This document shows, in pieces, positions 1-6,868 of a stretch of DNA of 51,388 nucleotides (within the stretch, counting starts at the first letter, position 1; the number at the start of each line of letters is the position of its first letter). The notes below the pieces were generated by a model. That model was not told the DNA's origin. It was given only the letters and a program-made list of their open reading frames with translations, and did no database searches. Position numbers and translations under genes: made by a program. This DNA comes from a virus: the IMG/VR virus record IMGVR_UViG_3300027779_000041, positions 1 through 51,388 of that record; one strand, given 5' to 3'.

Positions 1-470
1 CAAGAGTTCCACTGGTCGTAGAATTGCCAGCGGTGTAGGTATCGCTATTGGAGAATACATTTCCACTGGTATTAAGCGTTCCACTGGTCGTAGAATTACC
101 AGCGGTGTAGGTATCGCTGTTGGAGAACACATTGCCACTGGTATTAAGCGTTCCGCTGGTCGTCGCATGACCCACGGTATAGGTATCGCTATGAGAGAAT
201 ACATTTCCACTGGTCGTAGCATTACCAACGGTATAGGTATCGCTATTGGAGAATACATTTCCACTGGTATTAAGCGTTCCACTGGTCGTAGAATTACCAG
301 CGGTGTAGGTATCGCTGTTGGAGAATACATTTCCACTGGTGTTAAGCGTTCCACTGGTCGTAGAATTACCAGCGGTGTAGGTATCGCTGTTGGAGAACAC
401 ATTGCCACTGGTATTAAGCGTTCCACTGGTTGTAGCATTACCAACGGTATAGGTATCGTCCTTCACAAAT
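1..470 (-). repeat. Tandem 72-bp repeats in fibre gene
   Basis: The TAGGTATCG core recurs at 36, 108, 180, 234, 306, 378 and 450. The spacing is 72 bp except for one 54-bp step. On the coding strand each unit encodes about 24 residues containing TSGNVFSNSDTYT and GNSTTSGTLN. The short unit lacks 18 bp, exactly six codons, so the frame is kept. Units differ by a few bases, which suggests recent amplification in frame. Confidence 0.9.
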
Positions 471-2506
471 ACATTGTTGTCAAAAGTAGAGTTTCCACTA
501 GCATTAAAGAGACCACTAACAGTGGCATCATTAGTTACTAATAAGTCATTACCAAGTGTTGCATGACCACTGACTTCTAAAAGACCGCTTGCCCCAATGC
601 CCTCATCTGTTCTCCAAGAATCATTGGAATCTCTCCAAGTCCATTTTTTATCGTAATTTGTAGACTTGATAGCAATCCCAGCATCATCAAGTTGTGAATC
701 TCCATAAAGAGCTGTTCCGCTCATAGAACCAAGTTCTAATTGCTTGTCCCAAATCGTAACGGTACTGCTATCAATATATGTCACATCACCTTGGATATCA
801 AGATTACCACTAACAATGACATCACCACCCACAGATAAATCACTATGTAGAGCTGTCGTCCCGTCTACATCAAGTATGTTGTTGAGAGTCGTTGCTCCGT
901 CCACATCAAGTGTGCTGTTAAGAGTGCTTACACCATCTACATTTAATGTAGAATCAAAATCAACAGCACCAGAGACCCCTAATGTACCACTCATTACAAC
1001 TGGAGCGTTACTTGTAAAGTATGAATCTTCATTGAAAATAGATATACCACTTACATTTAATTTGCCACTTGTAGTAATATCATTAACGAAATATGCATCT
1101 CCCTTAAAGTTAGATATACCACTTACATTCAAATTTCCACTGACAGTAGTAGTATTAGCTACCAATAAATCATTACCGAATGATACGTGACCACTTACCT
1201 CTAAATGACCACTTGCACCCACACCCTCATCTGTTCTCCAAGAATCATTAGAATCATGCCAAGTCCATTTCTTATCGGAATTTGTAGACTTAATGACAAT
1301 ACCAGCGTCATCAAGTGCTGAATCTGCATAAAGGGCCGTTCCACTCATAGAAGCAAGTTCTAATTGCTTATCCCAAATTGTAACAGTACTACTATCAATA
1401 TATGTTAGATCACCCTGAACATCAAGATTGCCACTGATAACGACATTACCACTAACATGAAGATGACCTTCAATATCAGCATCACTTTGAATATACATAT
1501 TACCACTAATAGAAGCATCACCATCAACATCCAAAGTAAAACCTGGATCTGTTCTATTAATACCAATACGATTGTTACTTGCATCCCAGGTAAAGAAATG
1601 ATCATGATCGAGAACACCACTCTCTTTATAGTAAGTGATATCTCCTTGATACGGTACATTCCCAACTGCGTCAACAAACTGTTCAGTATATAAATGCGAT
1701 AAATCTGGGATATCTTCCGATGCTAAATATCTAAATGTCGGATAATCTGGACTGCAACCAGCACCAATACAGCCACTTGCTGGACCAGCAAAAACAGAAC
1801 CTTTTACTTGAGTATTCAATAAAATTCTTTGGTCAACTAATCCACTTAAAGAAAATATGGCATTAGATCCAGTTGTAGGATCTAACTCATTCCTCATAAA
1901 TGGTTCTAACTGAATACCACCTGAATACGCAGAAGTATGAGTTGGACTTACACCAGAGAAAATAATTCCAGACTCTGCAACAATAACCCCAGAAGATCTC
2001 ATTAAAGATTTTTCAGGAGTACCACCAATATCAATAGAATATAAAGGGGCAGGTTGAACAATACCTATTCTGTTATTATTTTTATCAAATATAACATTAG
2101 AAGAATAATCGACTGTCTGCTGACTACCAAAAAATGCCATACCACTGACATCTGGCTGGGTGAACCCATCCATTCCACCAGCAGAGAATAAAGCAAATTC
2201 TCCAGGATAGCTTACAAATACTTCTTTGATGCCAGGATTAAAAATAACATTATTATTACTATTAGAACTATTGAAAGCAAATCTTGCGATAGAATCAGTA
2301 CTACCATCATTTATATAGTAACCAGAACCAACCTCATAGTTTGTACCATCAGTAATCGCATAGAATATAGCATCTCCACTTGAGTAAACACCACTAAAAG
2401 AACCAAAGCCTGTAGCAGCACCATCCAACGAGAGATTGCCAGCTCCAGTAGAGTGACTAATTTCTTTTATTCTATCATGTAGAAAAACTGTATCTGGAAA
2501 AGCCAT
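1..2506 (-). CDS. Tail fibre protein, C-terminus cut by window start
   Basis: The reading frame starts with ATG at 2506 (MAFPDTVFLHDRIKE) and stays open to base 1, giving about 835 residues without a stop. The first ~110 residues (RIKEISHSTGAG, YAITDGTNYEVGSGYY, KEVFVSYPGEF) match the start of the fibre at 6869-9796, so this is probably a shared virion-docking domain. The middle is a low-complexity stalk rich in the pattern VSGNLxVSG. A ~150-residue block starting near DLTYIDSSTVTIWDKQLEL occurs twice. The visible C-terminal part is made of 24-residue repeats (separate entry). The role as a fibre or appendage is inferred from this architecture. The receptor-binding tip lies outside the window. 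Confidence 0.85.
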   Translation of the reverse strand, partial: MAFPDTVFLHDRIKEISHSTGAGNLSLDGAATGFGSFSGVYSSGDAIFYAITDGTNYEVGSGYYINDGSTDSIARFAFNSSNSNNNVIFNPGIKEVFVSYPGEFALFSAGGMDGFTQPDVSGMAFFGSQQTVDYSSNVIFDKNNNRIGIVQPAPLYSIDIGGTPEKSLMRSSGVIVAESGIIFSGVSPTHTSAYSGGIQLEPFMRNELDPTTGSNAIFSLSGLVDQRILLNTQVKGSVFAGPASGCIGAGCSPDYPTFRYLASEDIPDLSHLYTEQFVDAVGNVPYQGDITYYKESGVLDHDHFFTWDASNNRIGINRTDPGFTLDVDGDASISGNMYIQSDADIEGHLHVSGNVVISGNLDVQGDLTYIDSSTVTIWDKQLELASMSGTALYADSALDDAGIVIKSTNSDKKWTWHDSNDSWRTDEGVGASGHLEVSGHVSFGNDLLVANTTTVSGNLNVSGISNFKGDAYFVNDITTSGKLNVSGISIFNEDSYFTSNAPVVMSGTLGVSGAVDFDSTLNVDGVSTLNSTLDVDGATTLNNILDVDGTTALHSDLSVGGDVIVSGNLDIQGDVTYIDSSTVTIWDKQLELGSMSGTALYGDSQLDDAGIAIKSTNYDKKWTWRDSNDSWRTDEGIGASGLLEVSGHATLGNDLLVTNDATVSGLFNASGNSTFDNNVFVKDDTYTVGNATTSGTLNTSGNVFSNSDTYTAGNSTTSGTLNTSGNVFSNSDTYTAGNSTTSGTLNTSGNVFSNSDTYTVGNATTSGNVFSHSDTYTVGHATTSGTLNTSGNVFSNSDTYTAGNSTTSGTLNTSGNVFSNSDTYTAGNSTTSGTL

Positions 2507-2533
2507 TTATCTTACCTTTATTATAATATATGA

Positions 2534-3499
2534 TTAACCACCGTAACCGACTATAGTAGGAACAGCACCGGAAATCGCACTTGGTTCATATCCATAAGCT
2601 ACAAAATCATTAATCTTACCATCGACATATTCACCAGCATCATTTTGAATTACAAAAGTACAGGTTCTTAATCCATCATTATCATCGTTGCCATGCCTAA
2701 GAACACAAGCTACAGTATTAACATCCATGTCTTCTTTAGAGCCTGAAGTGGTTGTTGCATTACTTGTACCAATGGCTACATAATGATTATTAGCGAAAAC
2801 CCCAGAATTAAATGTAATAGTAAATTTACCAACAGCATTTTTTGCAATACCGCTAACATTATACCAAGAATTAATAACCGGGGAACTTGTACCAACTCCA
2901 GAGGCATCAAAATTCAACCATGCTTTAGCAGCAGAAAACCCGGTACTTATCTTAGAATTGTCATCAAAGACAAAATCACCAGACACTAAAATATCTACTT
3001 CATTATTTCCATTATCTAACGCTGCAAATTTAATTCCTCTACCATTGTCACCAGAAGCACCAACCCATTGATTGCCAAGAGCAAGATTTCCAGTCATTTG
3101 CCGATTAGCAGTAGTCCAACCGCCAATTGGTACATACTGTGTATGTGGATCACCAGTACTTAAACCAGTTAAATCGTTATGATCAATTTGGCCAGCACCA
3201 GGATATGCTTCTCGCTGTAATGTTCCTGGTGAATTTGGTGAATTAGGAAACAAAATTCCAGACTCCGCAATAACACGACCACCAACCCCTGGAGTCCCTA
3301 AATGTTTAAATCTCACATCATTAAAGAAAGGAAATTGAACATCTGTATCACCACTGGCTACAATACTGTTAATCGAGAATGCTATATCCTCCATATTACC
3401 ACGAACATCTTCAGCAGATATCAAACCCGCATTATTGTTAGCTAATTGTTCGGCGATATTACCAAGTATAACGCCAGAAGTTCTCATTGTAGGTGCCAT
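2534..3499 (-). CDS. Tail fibre protein with AKAWLNFDASG-type domain
   Basis: This 321-residue protein has an N-terminal segment (LISAEDVRGNMEDIAFSINS) of the type that opens several phage fibre proteins. A middle part contains LTGLSTGDPHTQYV, a common fibre motif. From about residue 187 the sequence AAKAWLNFDASGVG, then SWYNVSGIAKNAVGKFTITF, matches a C-terminal domain frequent in tail fibres of marine and T7-like phages. The start is supported by a GGGAG ribosome-binding site. It lies between the partial fibre and a set of small genes in the same orientation. The role as a short fibre or fibre tip is inferred from family resemblance. Confidence 0.75.
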   Translation of the reverse strand: MAPTMRTSGVILGNIAEQLANNNAGLISAEDVRGNMEDIAFSINSIVASGDTDVQFPFFNDVRFKHLGTPGVGGRVIAESGILFPNSPNSPGTLQREAYPGAGQIDHNDLTGLSTGDPHTQYVPIGGWTTANRQMTGNLALGNQWVGASGDNGRGIKFAALDNGNNEVDILVSGDFVFDDNSKISTGFSAAKAWLNFDASGVGTSSPVINSWYNVSGIAKNAVGKFTITFNSGVFANNHYVAIGTSNATTTSGSKEDMDVNTVACVLRHGNDDNDGLRTCTFVIQNDAGEYVDGKINDFVAYGYEPSAISGAVPTIVGYGG

Positions 3500-3511
3500 T
3501 ATAACTCTCCC

Positions 3512-4024
3512 TTAAAAATTTCCACCAGATCTATGACCTAGATTATTATGTCTAACAAAATCAGAACCAGGACTGTAAGGCCCAAGGATTGCATGTCCAG
3601 CAACTGCATTACCAGCCCTGTATTCTAGTAAATTATGTTCATATTTTTCACACACATCTTTATATAAAATAATTAAGGTATTTGTAACACCTCTCAAATC
3701 AATTGAAGATGGACCATCCTTAATTGAAATAGCATTACCAGATTCACTTCTAATTTCACTTCCAATGATAATACACGCAGACCGCAATGATATCAAAGCA
3801 ATAAATGCTGTATCTAATGTGTCAGCATCTGTTGGATCTGGTGATAATTTACATTGTTCTACATTTAATGTATAAGTGTTAGGAAAATCCACATTCATAG
3901 TTGTAAGCTGTGCAGCCACAAGAATAGTAGTTTCTATTCTTTCTGCTGAAAATTTATAGCTTGTAGCATCCACATCATTGATTAGATGCCTAACAATTGT
4001 GGACATTTGACCTTGCCAAGACAT
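3512..4024 (-). CDS. Small virion-associated protein, unknown
   Basis: This is a 170-residue protein I do not recognise. It is mostly predicted alpha/beta without obvious membrane segments or a signal peptide. It ends in a Gly/His/Asn-rich tail (GPYSPGSDFVRHNNLGHRSGGNF region). The start at 4024 follows a GGAG site (GGAGTAAAAT) and overlaps almost directly with the end of the preceding gene at 4028, so the two are probably co-translated. Position within a block of fibre genes suggests an adaptor or baseplate component, but no motif proves this. Confidence 0.6.
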   Translation of the reverse strand: MSWQGQMSTIVRHLINDVDATSYKFSAERIETTILVAAQLTTMNVDFPNTYTLNVEQCKLSPDPTDADTLDTAFIALISLRSACIIIGSEIRSESGNAISIKDGPSSIDLRGVTNTLIILYKDVCEKYEHNLLEYRAGNAVAGHAILGPYSPGSDFVRHNNLGHRSGGNF

Positions 4025-4027
4025 ATT

Positions 4028-4342
4028 TTACTCCAAGTTACAGTACACTTTAAAAGTATGAATATCTGTATAATAAGTTCCACTGGGTATTGTAACTTTT
4101 CCTTGTAATTTATAACTACCAGCTTGATCTAAATCACCAGCAACTGTATTATAATACATAACACCAGATGCTTGACTACCACCTGAAATAAAAGATGTAT
4201 CCCGGTATATAACAGAATCATCTGGTTTTCTAAAATTTAACTGCTTTAATGTAGAATCGCTCAGATCTACTGTTGAAGAGTCATCTTTAACAGTGACTAA
4301 AAAACGAGTACCAACATCGCCTACATGTATTTGACTAGCCAT
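4028..4342 (-). CDS. BppU-N-like baseplate/fibre protein
   Basis: This protein has 104 residues. The pattern IHVGDVGTRFLVTVKDDSSTVDLSDSTLKQLNFRKPD, then a short turn and GDLDQAGSYKLQGKVTIPSG, resembles the immunoglobulin-like N-terminal domain of baseplate upper proteins (BppU_N family). These proteins hold receptor-binding proteins at the baseplate. The protein consists of that domain alone, so it may be a stand-alone adaptor. Four neighbours on either side are small genes in the same orientation. The family call rests on recognised sequence pattern only. Confidence 0.6.
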   Translation of the reverse strand: MASQIHVGDVGTRFLVTVKDDSSTVDLSDSTLKQLNFRKPDDSVIYRDTSFISGGSQASGVMYYNTVAGDLDQAGSYKLQGKVTIPSGTYYTDIHTFKVYCNLE

Positions 4343-4403
4343 AATTACCTCAGCAAATCAATTGACTCAGAAGTATTTATTGTTAAAATAAATTCTATAA
4401 TCA

Positions 4404-4541
4404 TTAATTAAGATCCAAATTGACTTCTTTATGAGTTTGAATAGATAAAACTATTGAAAATACTTCACCATTATGTGTATTAAACATCTCTTTAGTGGAT
4501 GCTATTGGTAATTCACTAAATGTTGTATCACCAAAATTCAT
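4404..4541 (-). CDS. Very small protein, 45 aa, unknown
   Basis: An ATG at 4541 opens a 45-residue frame (MNFGDTTFSELPIAS ... KEVNLDLN) that fills the gap between the genes ending at 4550 and starting at 4342. A GGAAAT ribosome-binding site lies about six bases upstream. The start sits nine bases after the stop of the upstream gene. Tight packing and orientation support a real gene. No family is recognised. Confidence 0.5.
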   Translation of the reverse strand: MNFGDTTFSELPIASTKEMFNTHNGEVFSIVLSIQTHKEVNLDLN

Positions 4542-4549
4542 TATATTTC

Positions 4550-4846
4550 CTATAATTGTGGATCTAAGATTGTAATACTTGTGGGAAGTGCATCTAATGC
4601 TGCTTTCTTAGCTACTTTAGCCTCATATGCATCTACATGCTCACTTAAAAAATCCCTAACTTTTCTATTAGCAAATACAGATTTACTTTCTGGATTACTA
4701 ATAGTTCTTGAGTTCGATTCACTTTCTGGAAGAGATGCATTAAAACCAGGATTTGAAACTGTATCTGGCCTATTATAATTAGCAGATATAGCATCTAGTA
4801 CTCTAGACACGTCTGCATCATTAATTTCTACGGAAAACTGTGCCAT
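4550..4846 (-). CDS. Small protein, 98 aa, unknown
   Basis: This is a 98-residue acidic protein with a charged, probably helical C-terminal half (KVRDFLSEHVDAYEAKVAKKAALDAL) and a polar, disordered-looking centre rich in Ser and Asn (NASLPESESNSRTISNPESKS). It is the first gene after a candidate late promoter at 4876-4886 and probably heads the block that runs to the left window edge. I do not recognise a family. Confidence 0.6.
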   Translation of the reverse strand: MAQFSVEINDADVSRVLDAISANYNRPDTVSNPGFNASLPESESNSRTISNPESKSVFANRKVRDFLSEHVDAYEAKVAKKAALDALPTSITILDPQL

Positions 4847-4875
4847 GACTAACCCCCAAAAATAAATCTAACAGA

Positions 4876-4886
4876 TATTTATACAC
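4876..4886 (-). promoter_or_regulatory. Late promoter motif GTGTATAAATA
   Basis: Reading the minus strand gives GTGTATAAATA, about 30 bases upstream of the ATG at 4846, in one of the few real gaps of the left arm. It includes the T4-type late box TATAAATA. The same GTGTATA core is found at four other minus-strand gaps. No -35 box is visible. Confidence 0.6.
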
Positions 4887-4894
4887 TTAAATTA

Positions 4895-6139
4895 CTACAA
4901 ATCCACAAATAAAGAAAACAGTTGCGGCTTAGAGGTAGATGCTTCAGATGGCGTATCACCTAGCAATAACCACGAATGAGCATACTGGGTTCCATTTGTA
5001 GAACTCCAAGTTTCCCTTATACCATCACCCTCTGCCGCTACGGTAGCTCTGCCCACCACAGTTTGAGCATGATTATAATTCACAATACTGTAAGCATTAG
5101 AAATATACCTATCAACATCTGTGGTGCTTTGGCCATTTTCATCCATCCAACCACCAGCATCCATATTGTCTTGTTCATCCCAAGTACCAATTGTGAACCT
5201 ATTATGATCTGATGGTGTTTGAGAAGCGGTCTTCATCGCCCCCATACAAATTCCAGCTTTTGGAACAAATCCAGCATCTAAATCATTAGTTGTGTTGCTG
5301 GCGGGTTGTGTAGTTGTGACAACTTTAGCTGCCGGACCTTTGACCGCAACAATGCTGTAATATAGGGCGGTGGAAATCACAGAACTCCAATTGATAGTAT
5401 AACCACTGCTATCTAAACTCTTTACTGTCGCCACATTAATATCAGCCCCCGTGCCTGCGGATTGAATTTGAATGAATTTTGCAGAATGTACTGATTTTGT
5501 AACGCTGGTAGCCACTCCATCTAAAGACACATTATAATTACATGCATCCGTAGTACCATCGCTAAACCCAAAGTTTTGGACTGAATGAATCGCTTCATTA
5601 GGTAGTCCCGTAGTATGTGCCTGCATAGCAAAAACCAATAAAAAGTCAGGCTCAAATCCGGGACCAGTATAACTAACATCTCCAGCACTAGTTGGAGACG
5701 AAATTACATCAATCGATACGTTTTCTACATCGTCGCCACCTAAAGCCATAAGCCAATAATTATAAGCATCATTAGCCGAATTACTCCAAGTATGACAAAC
5801 TCTGGGAGCATTAGAATATGAACTTTGTACAGCCCTTTCGTAAGTCCCTCCATTAAGACCTAAAGGATGGGCAGTATAAGCAGTTTGGTGTGTACGATTG
5901 CAGATAGACGTACCTTGCCCATTCGCACTACCGTTACCAATCGCAACATTGTCAGTACCATCAGACCAACCAATACTGTTCTTCATATCGGTGTTTACCG
6001 CAGCAGCACTATTACCCATACCAAACAGTAAATGTGTCTTGGGAGCTTCCGAACCCCAAACAGACGAAGTAAGACTTACGCAATCTGTAGTATCTTCATC
6101 TGGAACAGTAAAACCTTTACTTTCCGCTATCAGAGCCAT
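4895..6139 (-). CDS. Probable virion protein, unknown
   Basis: This 414-residue protein is rich in Ser, Thr, Gly, Asn and Ala, with few charged residues, a composition typical of extracellular phage structural proteins. It carries repeated aromatic-polar motifs (NYWLMALGGDDVEN, HSWLLLGDTPSEA) spaced along the chain, suggesting repeated beta-rich domains. It also has several Cys residues (ACNYNVSLDG, ICNRTHQTAY, RVCHTW). Its start codon overlaps the stop of the next gene (6139). I do not recognise the family. The position among fibre genes suggests a capsid- or fibre-associated surface protein. Confidence 0.6.
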   Translation of the reverse strand: MALIAESKGFTVPDEDTTDCVSLTSSVWGSEAPKTHLLFGMGNSAAAVNTDMKNSIGWSDGTDNVAIGNGSANGQGTSICNRTHQTAYTAHPLGLNGGTYERAVQSSYSNAPRVCHTWSNSANDAYNYWLMALGGDDVENVSIDVISSPTSAGDVSYTGPGFEPDFLLVFAMQAHTTGLPNEAIHSVQNFGFSDGTTDACNYNVSLDGVATSVTKSVHSAKFIQIQSAGTGADINVATVKSLDSSGYTINWSSVISTALYYSIVAVKGPAAKVVTTTQPASNTTNDLDAGFVPKAGICMGAMKTASQTPSDHNRFTIGTWDEQDNMDAGGWMDENGQSTTDVDRYISNAYSIVNYNHAQTVVGRATVAAEGDGIRETWSSTNGTQYAHSWLLLGDTPSEASTSKPQLFSLFVDL

Positions 6140-6501
6140 TAGGAAATCCCCATATCTGTATTAAATGATACTCTTGTGTCATACCCCAGTTCTGCCTTCA
6201 TTAATGTTTGGGTAAAACTATTACGGGCCACGGCTTTTGCAATTGTAGTAGCTGTTGGTACATCTAAACCAATAGTAGCTAACGAAGTTGTCATCGCGGT
6301 GATATCGTCTACAACTTTGGTTTTAATCTGAGCGAATTCAACTTGATCACCAGCATCAAGATTAAATCTTTCAATAGCTTCAGCGTCTGTTATTTCACCA
6401 GACAAAATCTCGGCCACAGTAGTAATTGTGGGCCAAATTGGTAATTTTGGGACATCCGCCCCATCATCATTACGCCCTCTAAATCTATCATAAAGTGCCA
6501 T
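6139..6501 (-). CDS. Small protein, possible fibre adaptor
   Basis: The gene encodes about 120 residues. Two adjacent ATG codons follow AGGAGG. The second (6501) has the better spacing of five bases and is chosen here. The protein is mostly predicted helical (TVAEILSGEITDAEAIERFNL, then QVEFAQIKTKVVDDITAMTTSL). Its stop overlaps the start codon of the next gene, so the two are probably translationally coupled and may work together. No family is recognised. Confidence 0.6.
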   Translation of the reverse strand: MALYDRFRGRNDDGADVPKLPIWPTITTVAEILSGEITDAEAIERFNLDAGDQVEFAQIKTKVVDDITAMTTSLATIGLDVPTATTIAKAVARNSFTQTLMKAELGYDTRVSFNTDMGIS

Positions 6502-6510
6502 CATATCCTC

Positions 6511-6855
6511 CTATTTTTCTATCTTTTTTAAATTCATGGCTGACAAGTAACTTTCTTCTGATTCTACTTTATCGCAAAAATAGGAGGGACATTTGTCTCT
6601 AATACGATACTCATACTCTAATCCTCTCCATTTATTAATATAAAAATCTGTATGACTACTAAAACAAAGACAATGTGTAGGATCACCAGCACCAGTTGAA
6701 TTACACAGATACTGCAAACTATCTTCTACACCAAATCCTGAAATAATATGTCCTCTCATTGTATGACGACACATGGATTCAATAGTTATGCGGGCTTCTT
6801 GTATATCTTGCACCCGCACAGAACATACAACAAGAAATTTTTCCATCATTGGCAT
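6511..6855 (-). CDS. Small Cys-containing protein, unknown
   Basis: The likely start is the ATG at 6855 (MPMMEKFLVVCSVRV), preceded by AAGGGA. An upstream in-frame TTG would lie inside the previous gene and is not used. The protein has 114 residues with eight Cys residues (CSVRV, CRHT, LCNST, HCLCFSSH, KCPSYFCDK), which is unusual for this gene cluster and hints at metal binding. The opening FLVVCSVRVQDIQEARITIESM looks like the first beta-alpha unit of a nucleotide-diphospho-sugar fold. This is a weak resemblance to a truncated glycosyltransferase and is not enough to call one. Confidence 0.5.
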   Translation of the reverse strand: MPMMEKFLVVCSVRVQDIQEARITIESMCRHTMRGHIISGFGVEDSLQYLCNSTGAGDPTHCLCFSSHTDFYINKWRGLEYEYRIRDKCPSYFCDKVESEESYLSAMNLKKIEK

Positions 6856-6868
6856 TTGTTTTATTCCC

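Noticed and set aside
744-1190. 148-codon plus-strand frame opposite the left fibre
   Set aside because: It is the complement of a repetitive fibre gene, with low-complexity sequence and no start signals.
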